Source: Runella sp. CRIBMP (GTDB lineage Bacteria; Bacteroidota; Bacteroidia; Cytophagales; Spirosomataceae). From it: DNA of 64,000 nt. Shown here piece by piece: positions 36,518 to 44,999 of the stretch (the stretch's first letter is position 1; the number at the start of each line of letters is the position of its first letter). The translations under genes and the position numbers were made by a program. Under the pieces are notes generated by a model. It was not told the origin of the DNA and ran no database searches. It saw nothing but the letters and a program-made list of their open reading frames with translations. The stretch spans positions 372,001 through 436,000 of the forward strand of contig NZ_JAAAKZ010000003.1 of NCBI RefSeq assembly GCF_009905605.1, written 5' to 3'.

Positions 36518-37729
36518 TTATTTATTCACCCACAGCTTTTGGGTCAATCTTCCTCGTCCCATTGCGTCGGCATAGGTGATGAAATACAGCCCCGTTTGTA
36601 GTTCGCGCAGCGGTTTAATGGTCAAACTGTTGGTATTGCTGGCCTGAATCTCAAAAGGGATTTCCTGACCAAGTAAAGTCGACAAACGTAGACCATCTAG
36701 TTCAAGGTTATCAAATTGCAGTTTTATGTTTTGCCCATCGGAAGGGTTTGGATAAATAACAAACCGTGAGGAGGCAGTTTGAGGGCTGACTGCAATGATT
36801 TTTGAATATTCTGAAGCACGGTCTTTGTCCACTTGTTTCAGTCGATAATAATTCACTCCTGGCAAGGGCGCTTCATCCAAAAAGCTGTACTCGACGCGTT
36901 GCTTCGAATCTCCCTTCGATGAAATGCGCCCTATTGACGTAAATTCCTTTAAGTCTGTACTGCGCTCTACCTGAAAATAGTCACTGTTGGATTCGTTGGC
37001 GGTGGCCCAATTCAGGCGTACGCGGTCGTTTTCTGCTTTTCCACGAAAATAAATAAGTTCAACAGGTACAATACTGGCCCATGATAGGTCGGTCAGGAAG
37101 ATACTTTGCGCAGTAGTGGCTCCGCTGCGGATATTATCACCGCTATTGAACGCAATGGTCACTTTTTTTACACCAGTGCCTGGAAAAGTAACCGTCGAGC
37201 GGGTACTGTCTAAGGGATCGGAATTGAAACCAGATAGAATTCTTACAAAAGGCTCTATTCCGTTGGTTAAAAAGGCAAAATTAGGATTATAAGAAATGGC
37301 CGGTGTGACGCCTATATCGTTGTCGTCATAACCCGCAATAAGTACACGATCTTGATAGTTACTAAAGCTTAATTCGCGGTCGATTCCCAGAATTCCAAAT
37401 GATAAATTGGTTACGGGCTCACTAAATGTGAACGTAACACTGATGCCTTCGGTACGGTTTCCTAACGCGATGTTTAACCACAATCCCCGGGAGTCATTAC
37501 GGGGGGTTTGGTTACGAAGTCGATTGGTGTTCCCCTGAACGGTGGCCGTGACGGTCACCTGTGGAGTGCCAATGTTACTGAATGTCTGCAATAAAGCGCC
37601 ATCGGGTCTCCACGGCGTCACCTCTGTATTTGAAGAAAGGTCAATATAACCCTGTCCAAATGCGAGTGTGGAATAAAAAATGGTCAGTAGTGTAAAAAGT
37701 TTCCTCATACCGTGAAAACGATTATGCAT
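36518..37729 (-). CDS. Secreted protein with T9SS type A sorting domain
   Basis: 404 residues from ATG 37729 (37708 also possible). A signal peptide ends near LAFGQG. A beta-sandwich domain of about 180 residues follows, then a linker with the VELIYFRGKAENDRVRLNWAT block typical of T9SS cargo, and a C-terminal sorting domain (YPNPSDG, LSTLLGQEI, LQTGLYFITY). It should be exported by the type IX secretion system and anchored at the surface or released. Its specific function is unknown. The candidate -7 element at 37775 excludes the upstream frame. Confidence 0.85.
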   Translation of the reverse strand: MHNRFHGMRKLFTLLTIFYSTLAFGQGYIDLSSNTEVTPWRPDGALLQTFSNIGTPQVTVTATVQGNTNRLRNQTPRNDSRGLWLNIALGNRTEGISVTFTFSEPVTNLSFGILGIDRELSFSNYQDRVLIAGYDDNDIGVTPAISYNPNFAFLTNGIEPFVRILSGFNSDPLDSTRSTVTFPGTGVKKVTIAFNSGDNIRSGATTAQSIFLTDLSWASIVPVELIYFRGKAENDRVRLNWATANESNSDYFQVERSTDLKEFTSIGRISSKGDSKQRVEYSFLDEAPLPGVNYYRLKQVDKDRASEYSKIIAVSPQTASSRFVIYPNPSDGQNIKLQFDNLELDGLRLSTLLGQEIPFEIQASNTNSLTIKPLRELQTGLYFITYADAMGRGRLTQKLWVNK

Positions 37730-37774
37730 TATACTTTCTTGTTTGATTACAGAATATATACGCAATAAACGAAA

Positions 37775-37782
37775 CAAAGATA
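37775..37782 (-). promoter_or_regulatory. Candidate -7 element of the T9SS cargo gene
   Basis: TATCTTTG on the minus strand, 46 bp before ATG 37729, fits TAnnTTTG. No TTG at the right spacing was found. Confidence 0.45.
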
Positions 37783-37842
37783 GACAAACTTTGGAAAAAA
37801 ATCAGTTTCGAATTACGGACGATTTTGTGTTTTGGTGCTTTA

Positions 37843-39288
37843 TTACAATTCATTAGCCATTTCAATGGCGTTGCGGAGCGCGGCGAGCTTATTATGCACC
37901 TCCTGCATCTCAGAAGCAATGTTCGATTTGGCCACTACGCCCATTCCTGCTTGATAAAACAACGTATTGTTTTTACTCAAAAAAGTACGAATCGTAATGC
38001 AGTGATTGAAGTCTCCGCTAAAACTGATATGACCCAATGCACCGCCGTAAATACTACGATTGGTGGTTTCAAGACGATTTATGATGGTCATCGCATTGTG
38101 TTTGGGGGCGCCTGAGAGCGTTCCAGCGGGAAATGTATCGGCAACCAATTGGAGTGGATTAACCCCCGCGCTCATTTTTCCTGTTACCTTAGAAACCAAG
38201 TGAATCACGTGTGAGAAAAACTGTGCCTCTTTGTAGGTTTCTACTTTGACCACGTCGCAGCTCCGACTTAAATCATTACGGGCTAAGTCTACCAACATCA
38301 CGTGTTCGGCTGTTTCTTTGGGGTCGGCGGCTAGTTGACGCGCCAGTTCAGCATCTTTTTCATCATCGCCCGTACGTCGGAAAGTGCCAGCAATGGGGTG
38401 AATTTCGGCGTGCCCGTTTTTGATGTAAATTTGTTTTTCGGGCGACGAACCGAACACTTTGTAATTGCCAAAATCAAAGTAAAAAAGATACGGAGAAGGA
38501 TTGATGGAGCGTAAAGCCCGGTAGACATTGAATTCATCGCCTTCAAATTTTTTGCTGAAACGGCGCGAAGGTACAATCTGAAATACATCGCCGCGCAAGC
38601 AATGATTGATGCATTGCTGAATCGTCCCCGCCATTTGTTCATCGGTCACGTTGCTTTCTTCGCTGGCATTGGCTTTAAAGCGGAACGTCGCCATTTTGGG
38701 TGCTTTAACAATCATCTCCAACGAATCCAAATCCATGCCCATACTTCGGCTGTGGCTGGAATCATGTCTTGCCACCCCATAATCATGCTCAAACAAATAC
38801 ACTTCATCTTTGAAATGATTGAACGCAATCACAAAACGATACACGCGATACACCATCTGTGGAATGGCGTTGTCGGGTGTTTTTGGCTGAATTTCAATAT
38901 CTTCAAAGTATTCCACCGAGTCGTAGGTAATATGCCCAAACAAACCACCATTGATGAAAGGGTAATCATTTTTTGGAGTGTCAAAGCGCTGGATAAAATC
39001 CCGTAGGGTTTGCATAGCGTGTTTGCGATGAGGCAAACCAAACGTATCTTCGGAGCCGTCAGGAAAGGTTTGCGTTACCACGTCTTCGTCCAACACAAAT
39101 GAGGCTACGGGGTCGCAGGCAATGACGCTGAAGCCGTGCTCCATGCCGTGATATTCGGCACTTTCGAGCATGACGGTGTAGGGGAATTTATCGCGGAGTT
39201 TGAGGTAAACGCCAACGGGCGTAAGCATATCTCCTAATAATTTACGGCTTTGAGTGCTGATTTTGAAGGTAGTATCGGTCGTTGTCAT
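37843..39288 (-). CDS. trpE: Anthranilate synthase component I
   Basis: 481 residues. It makes anthranilate from chorismate with the glutaminase TrpG. Chorismate-binding signatures are clear (RGDVFQIVPSRRF, IHPIAGTFRRTG, HVMLVDLARNDL, FPAGTLSGAPK, IYGGALGHISF). The N-terminal tryptophan-binding region is present (LLESAEYHG). No other trp gene is seen next to it; the window shows trpE alone. A Trp-rich leader peptide and a terminator lie upstream, so attenuation is predicted. Confidence 0.96.
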   Translation of the reverse strand: MTTTDTTFKISTQSRKLLGDMLTPVGVYLKLRDKFPYTVMLESAEYHGMEHGFSVIACDPVASFVLDEDVVTQTFPDGSEDTFGLPHRKHAMQTLRDFIQRFDTPKNDYPFINGGLFGHITYDSVEYFEDIEIQPKTPDNAIPQMVYRVYRFVIAFNHFKDEVYLFEHDYGVARHDSSHSRSMGMDLDSLEMIVKAPKMATFRFKANASEESNVTDEQMAGTIQQCINHCLRGDVFQIVPSRRFSKKFEGDEFNVYRALRSINPSPYLFYFDFGNYKVFGSSPEKQIYIKNGHAEIHPIAGTFRRTGDDEKDAELARQLAADPKETAEHVMLVDLARNDLSRSCDVVKVETYKEAQFFSHVIHLVSKVTGKMSAGVNPLQLVADTFPAGTLSGAPKHNAMTIINRLETTNRSIYGGALGHISFSGDFNHCITIRTFLSKNNTLFYQAGMGVVAKSNIASEMQEVHNKLAALRNAIEMANEL

Positions 39289-39336
39289 TACCTATATCGG
39301 TTGAATTTGTTAGTTATCAAGTTTGGGAATTGAAAA

Positions 39337-39374
39337 TAAAAAAAGCTCGCTGTGCGATGAACAGCGAGCTTTTT
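39337..39374 (-). terminator. Attenuator terminator of trpE
   Basis: Minus strand: a 14-bp stem AAAAAGCTCGCTGT / ACAGCGAGCTTTTT around a 7-nt loop, followed by a T-run, 22 bp after the leader stop and about 50 bp before trpE. It can end transcription when the leader is translated without stalling. Confidence 0.85.
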
Positions 39375-39395
39375 GGGTTAAAAATAAGCATAGCA

Positions 39396-39461
39396 TTACG
39401 TGTTCATCTTTTTGTAAGAAGAACGCCACCACCATGCGCTATTTTTTACGTTTAAAATCAT
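39396..39461 (-). CDS. trpL: trp leader peptide with three tandem Trp codons
   Basis: A 21-residue reading frame, ATG at 39461 and TAA at 39396-39398, contains three consecutive Trp codons (residues 10-12, after NSA). It is followed by the attenuator hairpin and then trpE. This is the classic layout of ribosome-mediated attenuation. It fits the Bacteroid-trp leader motif described in Bacteroidota, in which an upstream frame with several Trp codons precedes trpE. The promoter's -7 element ends 4 bp before the ATG, so the leader is likely leaderless or nearly so. Confidence 0.85.
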   Translation of the reverse strand: MILNVKNSAWWWRSSYKKMNT

Positions 39462-39465
39462 GTTG

Positions 39466-39495
39466 CAAAATTACAATCGGGATTTATAAATCCAA
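39466..39495 (-). promoter_or_regulatory. Bacteroidota-type promoter of the trpL-trpE unit
   Basis: On the minus strand TTG (39495-39493) and TAATTTTG (39473-39466) are 19 bp apart, a full -33/-7 match. Transcription would begin at about 39459-39462, at the leader ATG. Confidence 0.78.
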
Positions 39496-39540
39496 ATTTT
39501 ATTTATTCTTCCTCAAAAAACCCTTTGTGGATTGCCTGAG

Positions 39541-40122
39541 CTACTTCTTTTTGTACAAATTGTAAATGACCGAAACCTGTAACGTACGATTGTAAAGCGA
39601 TTCAGTTTTGGAAGTTGACAAATTGGTGAACCCGTGAATGTAACGAAGGTTCAGGCTGAAATCTTCCGCCATATCCATAAAGTCAAACCGTAGCCCTGTA
39701 CCCATGCTGAATTCGTTTTTACGAAGGGGAACCACGCTTCGGAGGTTATTGACGGCGTAGCTAAACTCTGGCGCAACCTCAAAAGTTAAGCCTTCGGTGA
39801 GAATGTATCCTACCACTGGTACAAAGCTGGCGTAGTTGAAATTGTTGCGTACTACTTCAAGTTCTCCCTTAAATGTACCGCCGCGTACCGAAAGTTGTAC
39901 TTCTGGTTGAAAAACCCATTTTTGATTTCGTATACGGTAGAAAACACCTAAATTAGGGTGAGACTGGCGTTTGAGGCTGTAAATAAAGTTGGGAGAATAG
40001 GTACTGCTGGAAATATTTAATCCTGCGCGCAAACCCAGATGGGGTTTCATGTAAACAGTCTGGGCCTGTGCTCCAATGGACACAATCACCAAAAGTAGAA
40101 GTAATCTAAGGTTCAAATTCAT
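39541..40122 (-). CDS. Outer membrane beta-barrel protein, PorT-like
   Basis: 193 residues from ATG 40122, with a signal peptide (LRLLLLLVIVSIGAQAQ) and eight or so amphipathic strands (HLGLRAGLNISSSTY, WVFQPEVQLSVRGG). It looks like a PorT/OmpW-type small barrel. Function is unknown. The trp promoter lies just past its 3' end. Confidence 0.8.
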   Translation of the reverse strand: MNLNLRLLLLLVIVSIGAQAQTVYMKPHLGLRAGLNISSSTYSPNFIYSLKRQSHPNLGVFYRIRNQKWVFQPEVQLSVRGGTFKGELEVVRNNFNYASFVPVVGYILTEGLTFEVAPEFSYAVNNLRSVVPLRKNEFSMGTGLRFDFMDMAEDFSLNLRYIHGFTNLSTSKTESLYNRTLQVSVIYNLYKKK

Positions 40123-40224
40123 GATACAATTCAAAAAGTTAGTTTATGGTGGTTTTCAAACCACTTGGCTGTGTTAGTGACAACCTCACTATTGTTTATG
40201 TGATTGATTATTAATTGTTTGTCT

Positions 40225-40779
40225 TTAATTTAGCCGTGGGTCGGTGGGATAATGCGATTTGACCCGGTACTCTCCGCCCATTTTTCGTAAAACTGCCCTC
40301 CAAAATTGATCAACTGGGGTGTCAAAGATAAAGCTAGCATCCGTGTCGGATACAATCCAGGCGTTTTTGCTGAGTTCTTCGTCCAACTGTCCCGCTGACC
40401 ATCCTGAATATCCAATGAAAAAACGCAAATCTCGTTCGGTTATTTTTCCGACGTTGAGCATGCTCATAATTTGTTCAAAATCGCCACTCCAATATAAATT
40501 ATCACCTACGGGCACGGCATCTTCAATAAATGACAACCGATGAAGAAAATGCAATGTGTTCTGTTCGACTGGGCCGCCCAGATAAAGTGGCAAATTGGTC
40601 ACCACGGGCTCTTTCAGAACGTCGTTAAGGTGTAAATTGGTGGTTTGATTAAAGACCAATCCAAAGGTTCCATGTTCGTTGTGTTCGCACAAAAACACCA
40701 CGCTCCGTTCAAAATTGGGGTCACCCAAAGTTGGTTCGGCAATTAATAATTTTCCTTGGGCAGGTTTTAGCGGCGGCAT
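40225..40779 (-). CDS. YqgE/AlgH family protein
   Basis: 184 residues. Signatures are GKLLIAEPTLGDPNFERSVV, HGTFGLVFNQ, the LPLYLGGPV block and FFIGYSGWSAGQLDEEL. The family is widespread but its role is unknown; AlgH-like members were linked to alginate regulation. It lies 89 bp downstream of bioB on the same strand. Confidence 0.93.
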   Translation of the reverse strand: MPPLKPAQGKLLIAEPTLGDPNFERSVVFLCEHNEHGTFGLVFNQTTNLHLNDVLKEPVVTNLPLYLGGPVEQNTLHFLHRLSFIEDAVPVGDNLYWSGDFEQIMSMLNVGKITERDLRFFIGYSGWSAGQLDEELSKNAWIVSDTDASFIFDTPVDQFWRAVLRKMGGEYRVKSHYPTDPRLN

Positions 40780-40867
40780 TTGGTCCTGGTTCAGTGTCTC
40801 TTTTAGTGAGATAACGAAATAAAAGTCAAAAATAGTGGATTTTCAAGAACAAATGAGCACGTTGCGA

Positions 40868-41839
40868 CTAAACCGCTTCCAGTTTTTGTGCTTTGAAGGC
40901 AGGACGCGGCCTTATATTCAGGGTTTGAAACATCTCTTGGTCGGCATCCACATCAGGATTGGGGGTTGTTAGCAGCTTTTCTCCCGCAAAAATAGAATTC
41001 GCCCCTGCCATAAAACAAAGTGCCTGTTCTTCCATCGTCATATTGACACGGCCCGCCGAGAGACGAACCATGGCTTTGGGCATCAGAATGCGGGCCGTGG
41101 CTATCATCCGAATCATATCCCAGACCGATACGCGTTTTTGATGCTCCAGCGGCGTGCCTTCTACGGCCACCAGGGCATTGACAGGCACCGATTCAGGAGC
41201 CTCTGGAAGCGACGCCAGGGTATGAAGCATTCCGATGCGGTCGTCGTGGCTCTCGCCCATGCCGATGATACCGCCTGAGCAGGCTGAAATTCCCACTTTC
41301 TGCACGTGATTGATGGTTTGGAGGCGGTCGTCGTAGGTACGGGTCGAAATAATATCGCCGTAAAACTCCTCGCTCGTGTCGAGGTTATGGTTGTAGGCAT
41401 AAAGCCCAGCTTCTTTCAGTTTTTGAGCTTGGGTTTCGGTCAGCATTCCCAACGTGCAGCATACTTCCATTTCGAGTTGATTCACGCCTTTGACCATTTC
41501 CAATACTTTATCAAAATCGCGATTATCACGGACTTCGCGCCAGGCGGCACCCATGCAGAAGCGCGTGCTGCCCGCTTGTTTGGCGCGTTGGGCGGCACTT
41601 AATACTTCATCCACTTCCATCAATTTATGGGCTTGTACTCCCGTGTGGTACCGCGCAGCCTGTGGGCAATAGGCGCAATCTTCGGGACAGCCCCCCGTTT
41701 TGACAGACAGCAAAGTGCAGACCTGTACTTCTTGGGGGTCGTGGTGTTGGCGGTGAACGGTGGCGGCTCGGTAAATCAACTCCAAAATAGGAGATTCGTA
41801 AATTTCGCGTACCGCGTCTTTCGATAACGTAGGATTCAT
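40868..41839 (-). CDS. bioB: Biotin synthase
   Basis: 323 residues from ATG 41839; a TTG nine bases earlier is less likely. It is a radical SAM enzyme with the CxxxCxxC motif at residues 51, 55 and 58, which binds the [4Fe-4S] cluster, and the remaining family Cys and Arg residues around the second [2Fe-2S] site. It inserts sulfur into dethiobiotin. No other bio genes are present. It starts 14 bp after the PP-loop gene, in a unit headed by a cobalamin riboswitch. Confidence 0.93.
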   Translation of the reverse strand: MNPTLSKDAVREIYESPILELIYRAATVHRQHHDPQEVQVCTLLSVKTGGCPEDCAYCPQAARYHTGVQAHKLMEVDEVLSAAQRAKQAGSTRFCMGAAWREVRDNRDFDKVLEMVKGVNQLEMEVCCTLGMLTETQAQKLKEAGLYAYNHNLDTSEEFYGDIISTRTYDDRLQTINHVQKVGISACSGGIIGMGESHDDRIGMLHTLASLPEAPESVPVNALVAVEGTPLEHQKRVSVWDMIRMIATARILMPKAMVRLSAGRVNMTMEEQALCFMAGANSIFAGEKLLTTPNPDVDADQEMFQTLNIRPRPAFKAQKLEAV

Positions 41840-41853
41840 CTTGCGCAATAACT

Positions 41854-42555
41854 TTAAATGGGCAACAAATCTGTAAAAAAATAAGTGGAAGTCAAGTCTT
41901 CTCCTTCGGTATTTTGGAAGTGATAGGTCTTCTCGACGGTTTCTCCTTTTTGAAAATCAATGGGTTGGGAGAAATAAGGAGCTTCAAAAACAAAGGTGTG
42001 AAATTCGCCGTTTTCGCCGCAGGGGTCGATATTGGCGGGCAATTCGCTGACAAAATCGCGGTCTAGCACGCGGCCACAAAAGGATCGGTCCAACACATTT
42101 CCGTTTACGCTGACGACGATGGTTTTGAATCCTAAGCCCCAAAATTCTTCCAGCAATTCCATCGAAGGACGTTTCCAGAGGGGAAATATTCCTTGCATTC
42201 CAACGGTCGCCAGTTGATTTTCGCGGTAAAGGCGCAAATCTTCCAGAAAAATATCGCCAAAAATGGATTTTGTGATGCCCGCGTCGGCTAGGGGTTGGAG
42301 AATTTGAGCCATACGGAGTTGATATTCTTCCATAGACGTAGTTTCGGGCAGGCGCAGCTTGAGCAGTTCGATGCCGAGCCGTTGGGCCTGTTGGTCGAGC
42401 AACTCTTCGCGCACGCCGTGCATCGAGATTCGTCGGAAGGAGTCGTTCAGTGAAGTCAGGAGGTAACGAACGTCGCAGGCTTTGTTTTGCAAACTATGAT
42501 ACAATGCCAGCGCCGAGTCTTTTCCTCCCGACCAATTCATGAGAGCCGTCTGCAT
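41854..42555 (-). CDS. PP-loop ATPase of the Dph6/MJ0570 type
   Basis: 233 residues. The N-terminal PP-loop SGGKDS (residues 9-14) and the [17 protein letters not shown] and [10 protein letters not shown] blocks match the ATP-pyrophosphatase family that includes diphthine-ammonia ligase. Bacteria make no diphthamide, so the name is misleading. The enzyme probably adenylates or amidates another substrate. It overlaps the upstream membrane-protein stop by one base (TAATG) and precedes bioB, all under a cobalamin riboswitch. Confidence 0.87.
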   Translation of the reverse strand: MQTALMNWSGGKDSALALYHSLQNKACDVRYLLTSLNDSFRRISMHGVREELLDQQAQRLGIELLKLRLPETTSMEEYQLRMAQILQPLADAGITKSIFGDIFLEDLRLYRENQLATVGMQGIFPLWKRPSMELLEEFWGLGFKTIVVSVNGNVLDRSFCGRVLDRDFVSELPANIDPCGENGEFHTFVFEAPYFSQPIDFQKGETVEKTYHFQNTEGEDLTSTYFFTDLLPI

Positions 42556-43145
42556 TATTCAGCAACGGCCAGTTTGGGAAAACGCATTTTCAGAACTTCA
42601 AAGCCGCCAAAAAGCAAGGCGCTATAGGCCAACGTACCCGCCAGAAAATTACGCATAAACGGCGCGCCCTGCGTGAGGCATTGTACAAACCCAGCCCCAT
42701 CGCGGGTAAGTGGCAGACCCGTGCGCACATCAATGCCACCGCTCAGCCACACGCTACCATCCGACAAGACCCAATGCGACAACGTGGCAATGACGGCGGC
42801 CAAAACGACGTTTTTGACGTTGATTTTTTGTAGTAACACTTTTCCGTAAAAAACAATCAGCGCAAAAATGCCGTATACCCAATACCAGCCCTCGTAGATG
42901 ATACCGTAGCGGCCTTGGTAAATGACGGCGTTGATGAGTAAATCGCTGATAAAAAGGGTGATGAGCGGAAAAGCAAAGGCTTTCCAACGGGTGGTGAAAT
43001 ACGCACCGCTAAACAGCGCCATCGCGCCAAGCGGTGTAAAATTGGAAACGGGCGAGAGCTGCGCCACGTTCAGAATACGAATCAGCGCGGCGGCCAGCAT
43101 AAAGCATAGCAACGTCAGCAGACGGGGGTTGAGGGTGTTTTTCAT
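42555..43145 (-). CDS. DUF6580-like membrane protein under cobalamin riboswitch control
   Basis: 196 residues with about five to six hydrophobic segments (LTLLCFMLAAALIRILN, WKAFAFPLITLFISDLLIN, YWVYGIFALIVFYGKVLL, VVLAAVIATLSHWVLS, FLAGTLAYSALLFGGFEVL) and a SNFTPLGAMALFSGAYF loop. I match it to DUF6580, a putative transport family. The riboswitch directly upstream makes it a candidate cobalamin-related importer, perhaps an ECF S-component-like protein. No ECF ATPase is seen nearby. Confidence 0.75.
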   Translation of the reverse strand: MKNTLNPRLLTLLCFMLAAALIRILNVAQLSPVSNFTPLGAMALFSGAYFTTRWKAFAFPLITLFISDLLINAVIYQGRYGIIYEGWYWVYGIFALIVFYGKVLLQKINVKNVVLAAVIATLSHWVLSDGSVWLSGGIDVRTGLPLTRDGAGFVQCLTQGAPFMRNFLAGTLAYSALLFGGFEVLKMRFPKLAVAE

Positions 43146-43168
43146 ACTATTTAAAAGAATAAAATCGG

Positions 43169-43202
43169 TTTAGCTGCGCATCCTCCGTGCGCGGCGACTA
43201 AA
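43169..43202 (-). terminator. Possible expression-platform hairpin of the riboswitch
   Basis: An imperfect stem, TTTAG...TGCG on one side and CGCA...CTAAA on the other, around a GAGGA-containing loop. It lies between the aptamer and the ATG and is followed on the minus strand by a T-rich stretch. It may be the terminator or ribosome-site sequester that the riboswitch controls. Confidence 0.5.
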
Positions 43203-43206
43203 TAGT

Positions 43207-43411
43207 TCATTGGGCAGGTCTCCTGACTTGTTTCATCGCCCTTGCACCTTCCCGATTTACGTTTGAAAATCAGTGGTTTATGCAGTTGTTAAGAGCGACC
43301 TTGGATGAAACTTACAGTTGCGGGGACAGTTTCCGTTTTGCACGGAATTCCCTTTTAAGCCGTCAAAGCCTGCCACGAAGCAGGCATGAGGCACCCAAGA
43401 CGAATACAAAA
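43207..43411 (-). promoter_or_regulatory. Cobalamin (B12) riboswitch
   Basis: The minus strand contains the B12-box type elements in the expected order: a GGGTGCC block, AAAAGGGAA, ACTGTCCCCGCAACTGTAAG, CCACTG, GGGAAGG, and finally AAGTCAGGAGACCTGCC next to the coding side. All conserved junction elements are present. It lies about 60 bp upstream of the DUF6580-like gene. High cobalamin is predicted to switch the unit off. Confidence 0.93.
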
Positions 43412-43414
43412 GTA
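43407..43414 (-). promoter_or_regulatory. Candidate -7 element of the riboswitch transcript
   Basis: TACTTTTG on the minus strand, at the 5' end of the aptamer, fits TAnnTTTG. No TTG at the -33 position is seen. Confidence 0.5.
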
Positions 43415-43499
43415 GGGAGAAGTCGGGAGTGAGGGGTAGGAAAGGCGGATTTATTTTTTGGGGAGGGGACTTAGTGTTTTTGAAAAAGCCCTTCTTCAA

Positions 43500-44165
43500 T
43501 TACTTTATGGGAGTTTCCTGGTCATAAAATTCAAGGATTTTTATTAAATCACTTTCGACGGAATAATCCAAACGGTTGGATTTAACAAACTCCGTAATCA
43601 TCGAGGCTTTGTCGCTTAATGCCTCCAAAATCGCCGATTTTTTTCGTTTGATACGACTTATTTGTCCCTCTTTTACGAGGTATAGCTCTTCTTCCTGGAC
43701 AAATTTTGATGATTTTACGACTGACCCAAATTCAGTTTCGGAGATCTTTTTGGTATGAATATTTTTCAACAACTTCGTGTGCTGATCATACAGAACTTGG
43801 TAGAAATGACGCGGACCTTGCTCGCCGATTGGGGGGAATCCGCACCGAAAAGTAGCTTGATTGAGTTTAAATTCAGAAATTTGTGCGGCATCCAATCGGA
43901 GTAGTTTGGCCGTAGAAGGTTGCTCGTACTCAAACTCATTTTTGTAGGTATCAAATCTTGCTTTGGGATACCGATACCACTTCCCATTTTGCCGTGATTT
44001 GGTTTCTCCTTCCACAAAGGAATCATTCCAGTAAGGTGTTCCTTCAACGCCCGAAAATTTTGTTTCTAACGCCGGTTGCCCATCCCCTTTGCTGACAAAA
44101 CGGCCCTGGGTATACCCGTTATGTAAACTACACACCACTAGGACCGCTAAAATATAAAGTCTCAT
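43500..44165 (-). CDS. Secreted protein of unknown function
   Basis: 221 residues from ATG 44165, with a signal peptide (LYILAVLVVCSLHNGYTQG). The mature part is mixed alpha/beta with charged helices near the C-terminus. I recognise no family. It starts one base after the stop of the small membrane protein gene, so the two form an operon. The riboswitch unit lies downstream. Confidence 0.65.
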   Translation of the reverse strand: MRLYILAVLVVCSLHNGYTQGRFVSKGDGQPALETKFSGVEGTPYWNDSFVEGETKSRQNGKWYRYPKARFDTYKNEFEYEQPSTAKLLRLDAAQISEFKLNQATFRCGFPPIGEQGPRHFYQVLYDQHTKLLKNIHTKKISETEFGSVVKSSKFVQEEELYLVKEGQISRIKRKKSAILEALSDKASMITEFVKSNRLDYSVESDLIKILEFYDQETPIK

Positions 44166-44166
44166 C

Positions 44167-44445
44167 CTATTTGTCGCTAAGTACGTAATAAAGTATAGAC
44201 GCATAAAAAGGTAGCAAAATTACAAGAATCCAAATAACTGTTTTTTTTACAAGGGGTGTATATGTTAACCAATTAAGGTATTCCAAAAATACTCCCATTA
44301 AAACACTGGCTATGCCTATAAATAAGACAAAATATCTCAAATAAGAATTATTGAACGAATTAGGATTGGTTAGACAAACAAAAGTCAACACTCCACCGGT
44401 ACATAAAAAAACAAGCGTTATTATTGGGTGAATTGTGGGTTTCAT
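44167..44445 (-). CDS. Small integral membrane protein of unknown function
   Basis: 92 residues with three hydrophobic segments (IITLVFLCTGGVLTFVCL, YLRYFVLFIGIASVLMGVFL, VIWILVILLPFYASILYYVL). It is the first gene of a two-gene unit with the secreted unknown. No family is recognised. Confidence 0.6.
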   Translation of the reverse strand: MKPTIHPIITLVFLCTGGVLTFVCLTNPNSFNNSYLRYFVLFIGIASVLMGVFLEYLNWLTYTPLVKKTVIWILVILLPFYASILYYVLSDK

Positions 44446-44494
44446 AATCAGGAACTTTTGTCAATTGATATGGTAAGTTTGCCTTTATTTGAAA

Positions 44495-44662
44495 TTACAA
44501 AATCTTATCGGCCAGCTCGGCGGCGGTGAGGTCGTCGGCTAAGTGAATCAGAACAATGACCTCTTGTGAAGTAAGACAAGCCAATGTTTGAACGTTTTCA
44601 GGCTTGATGTTGGGCTGTTGGTACGCAAGTGCCAACAGTTTTTGAGAGAGAATTAAAGACAT
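44495..44662 (-). CDS. Small ORF, 55 residues, hypothetical
   Basis: ATG 44662 to TAA 44495, 55 codons plus stop, helical and hydrophobic (MSLILSQKLLALAYQQ, LIHLADDLTAAELADKIL). It is below common length cut-offs. The amino-acid composition and helix pattern look protein-like, and it lies on the same strand as its neighbours. No promoter or clear ribosome-binding site is seen, so this is a candidate only. Confidence 0.45.
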   Translation of the reverse strand: MSLILSQKLLALAYQQPNIKPENVQTLACLTSQEVIVLIHLADDLTAAELADKIL

Positions 44663-44999
44663 GTTTTATGGCTTTGGGTTCTATAAATGTAACTTTATCT
44701 ATAGTTTCCCATAACGTAGCACTGTGCCATAAAACTAGAACAGAAAATAGTGATTCCAAAATAAAATAATTGAAAAAGTAGCCAAATAAGGGTGAAACCT
44801 AACTATTTGACCGTGAAATGACACAACCATGGCCAATTGTCAGATGTTTCGCGAATTAGATATTTTTTGTTTTCGTTACAAAAAATGCCGACTTAAAAGA
44901 CATATTTTGTGTGTTTTTTGCTTCTTGCCTTCTTCGCAAAAGCTAAGGTAATGTCAACACAAAATCCCTATTTTTGCTTTTTCGTAATCAATCTCCCGT
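44663..44999. other. Intergenic region before the EamA transporter
   Basis: 337 bp, AT-rich, no gene seen. It holds a TATTTTTG (44969-44976) that may be the -7 element of the EamA gene, without a -33 partner. Confidence 0.4.

Noticed and set aside
41854-42555. Diphthine-ammonia ligase in the strict sense
   Set aside because: Diphthamide is absent from bacterial elongation factor G, so only the PP-loop ATPase family is accepted.
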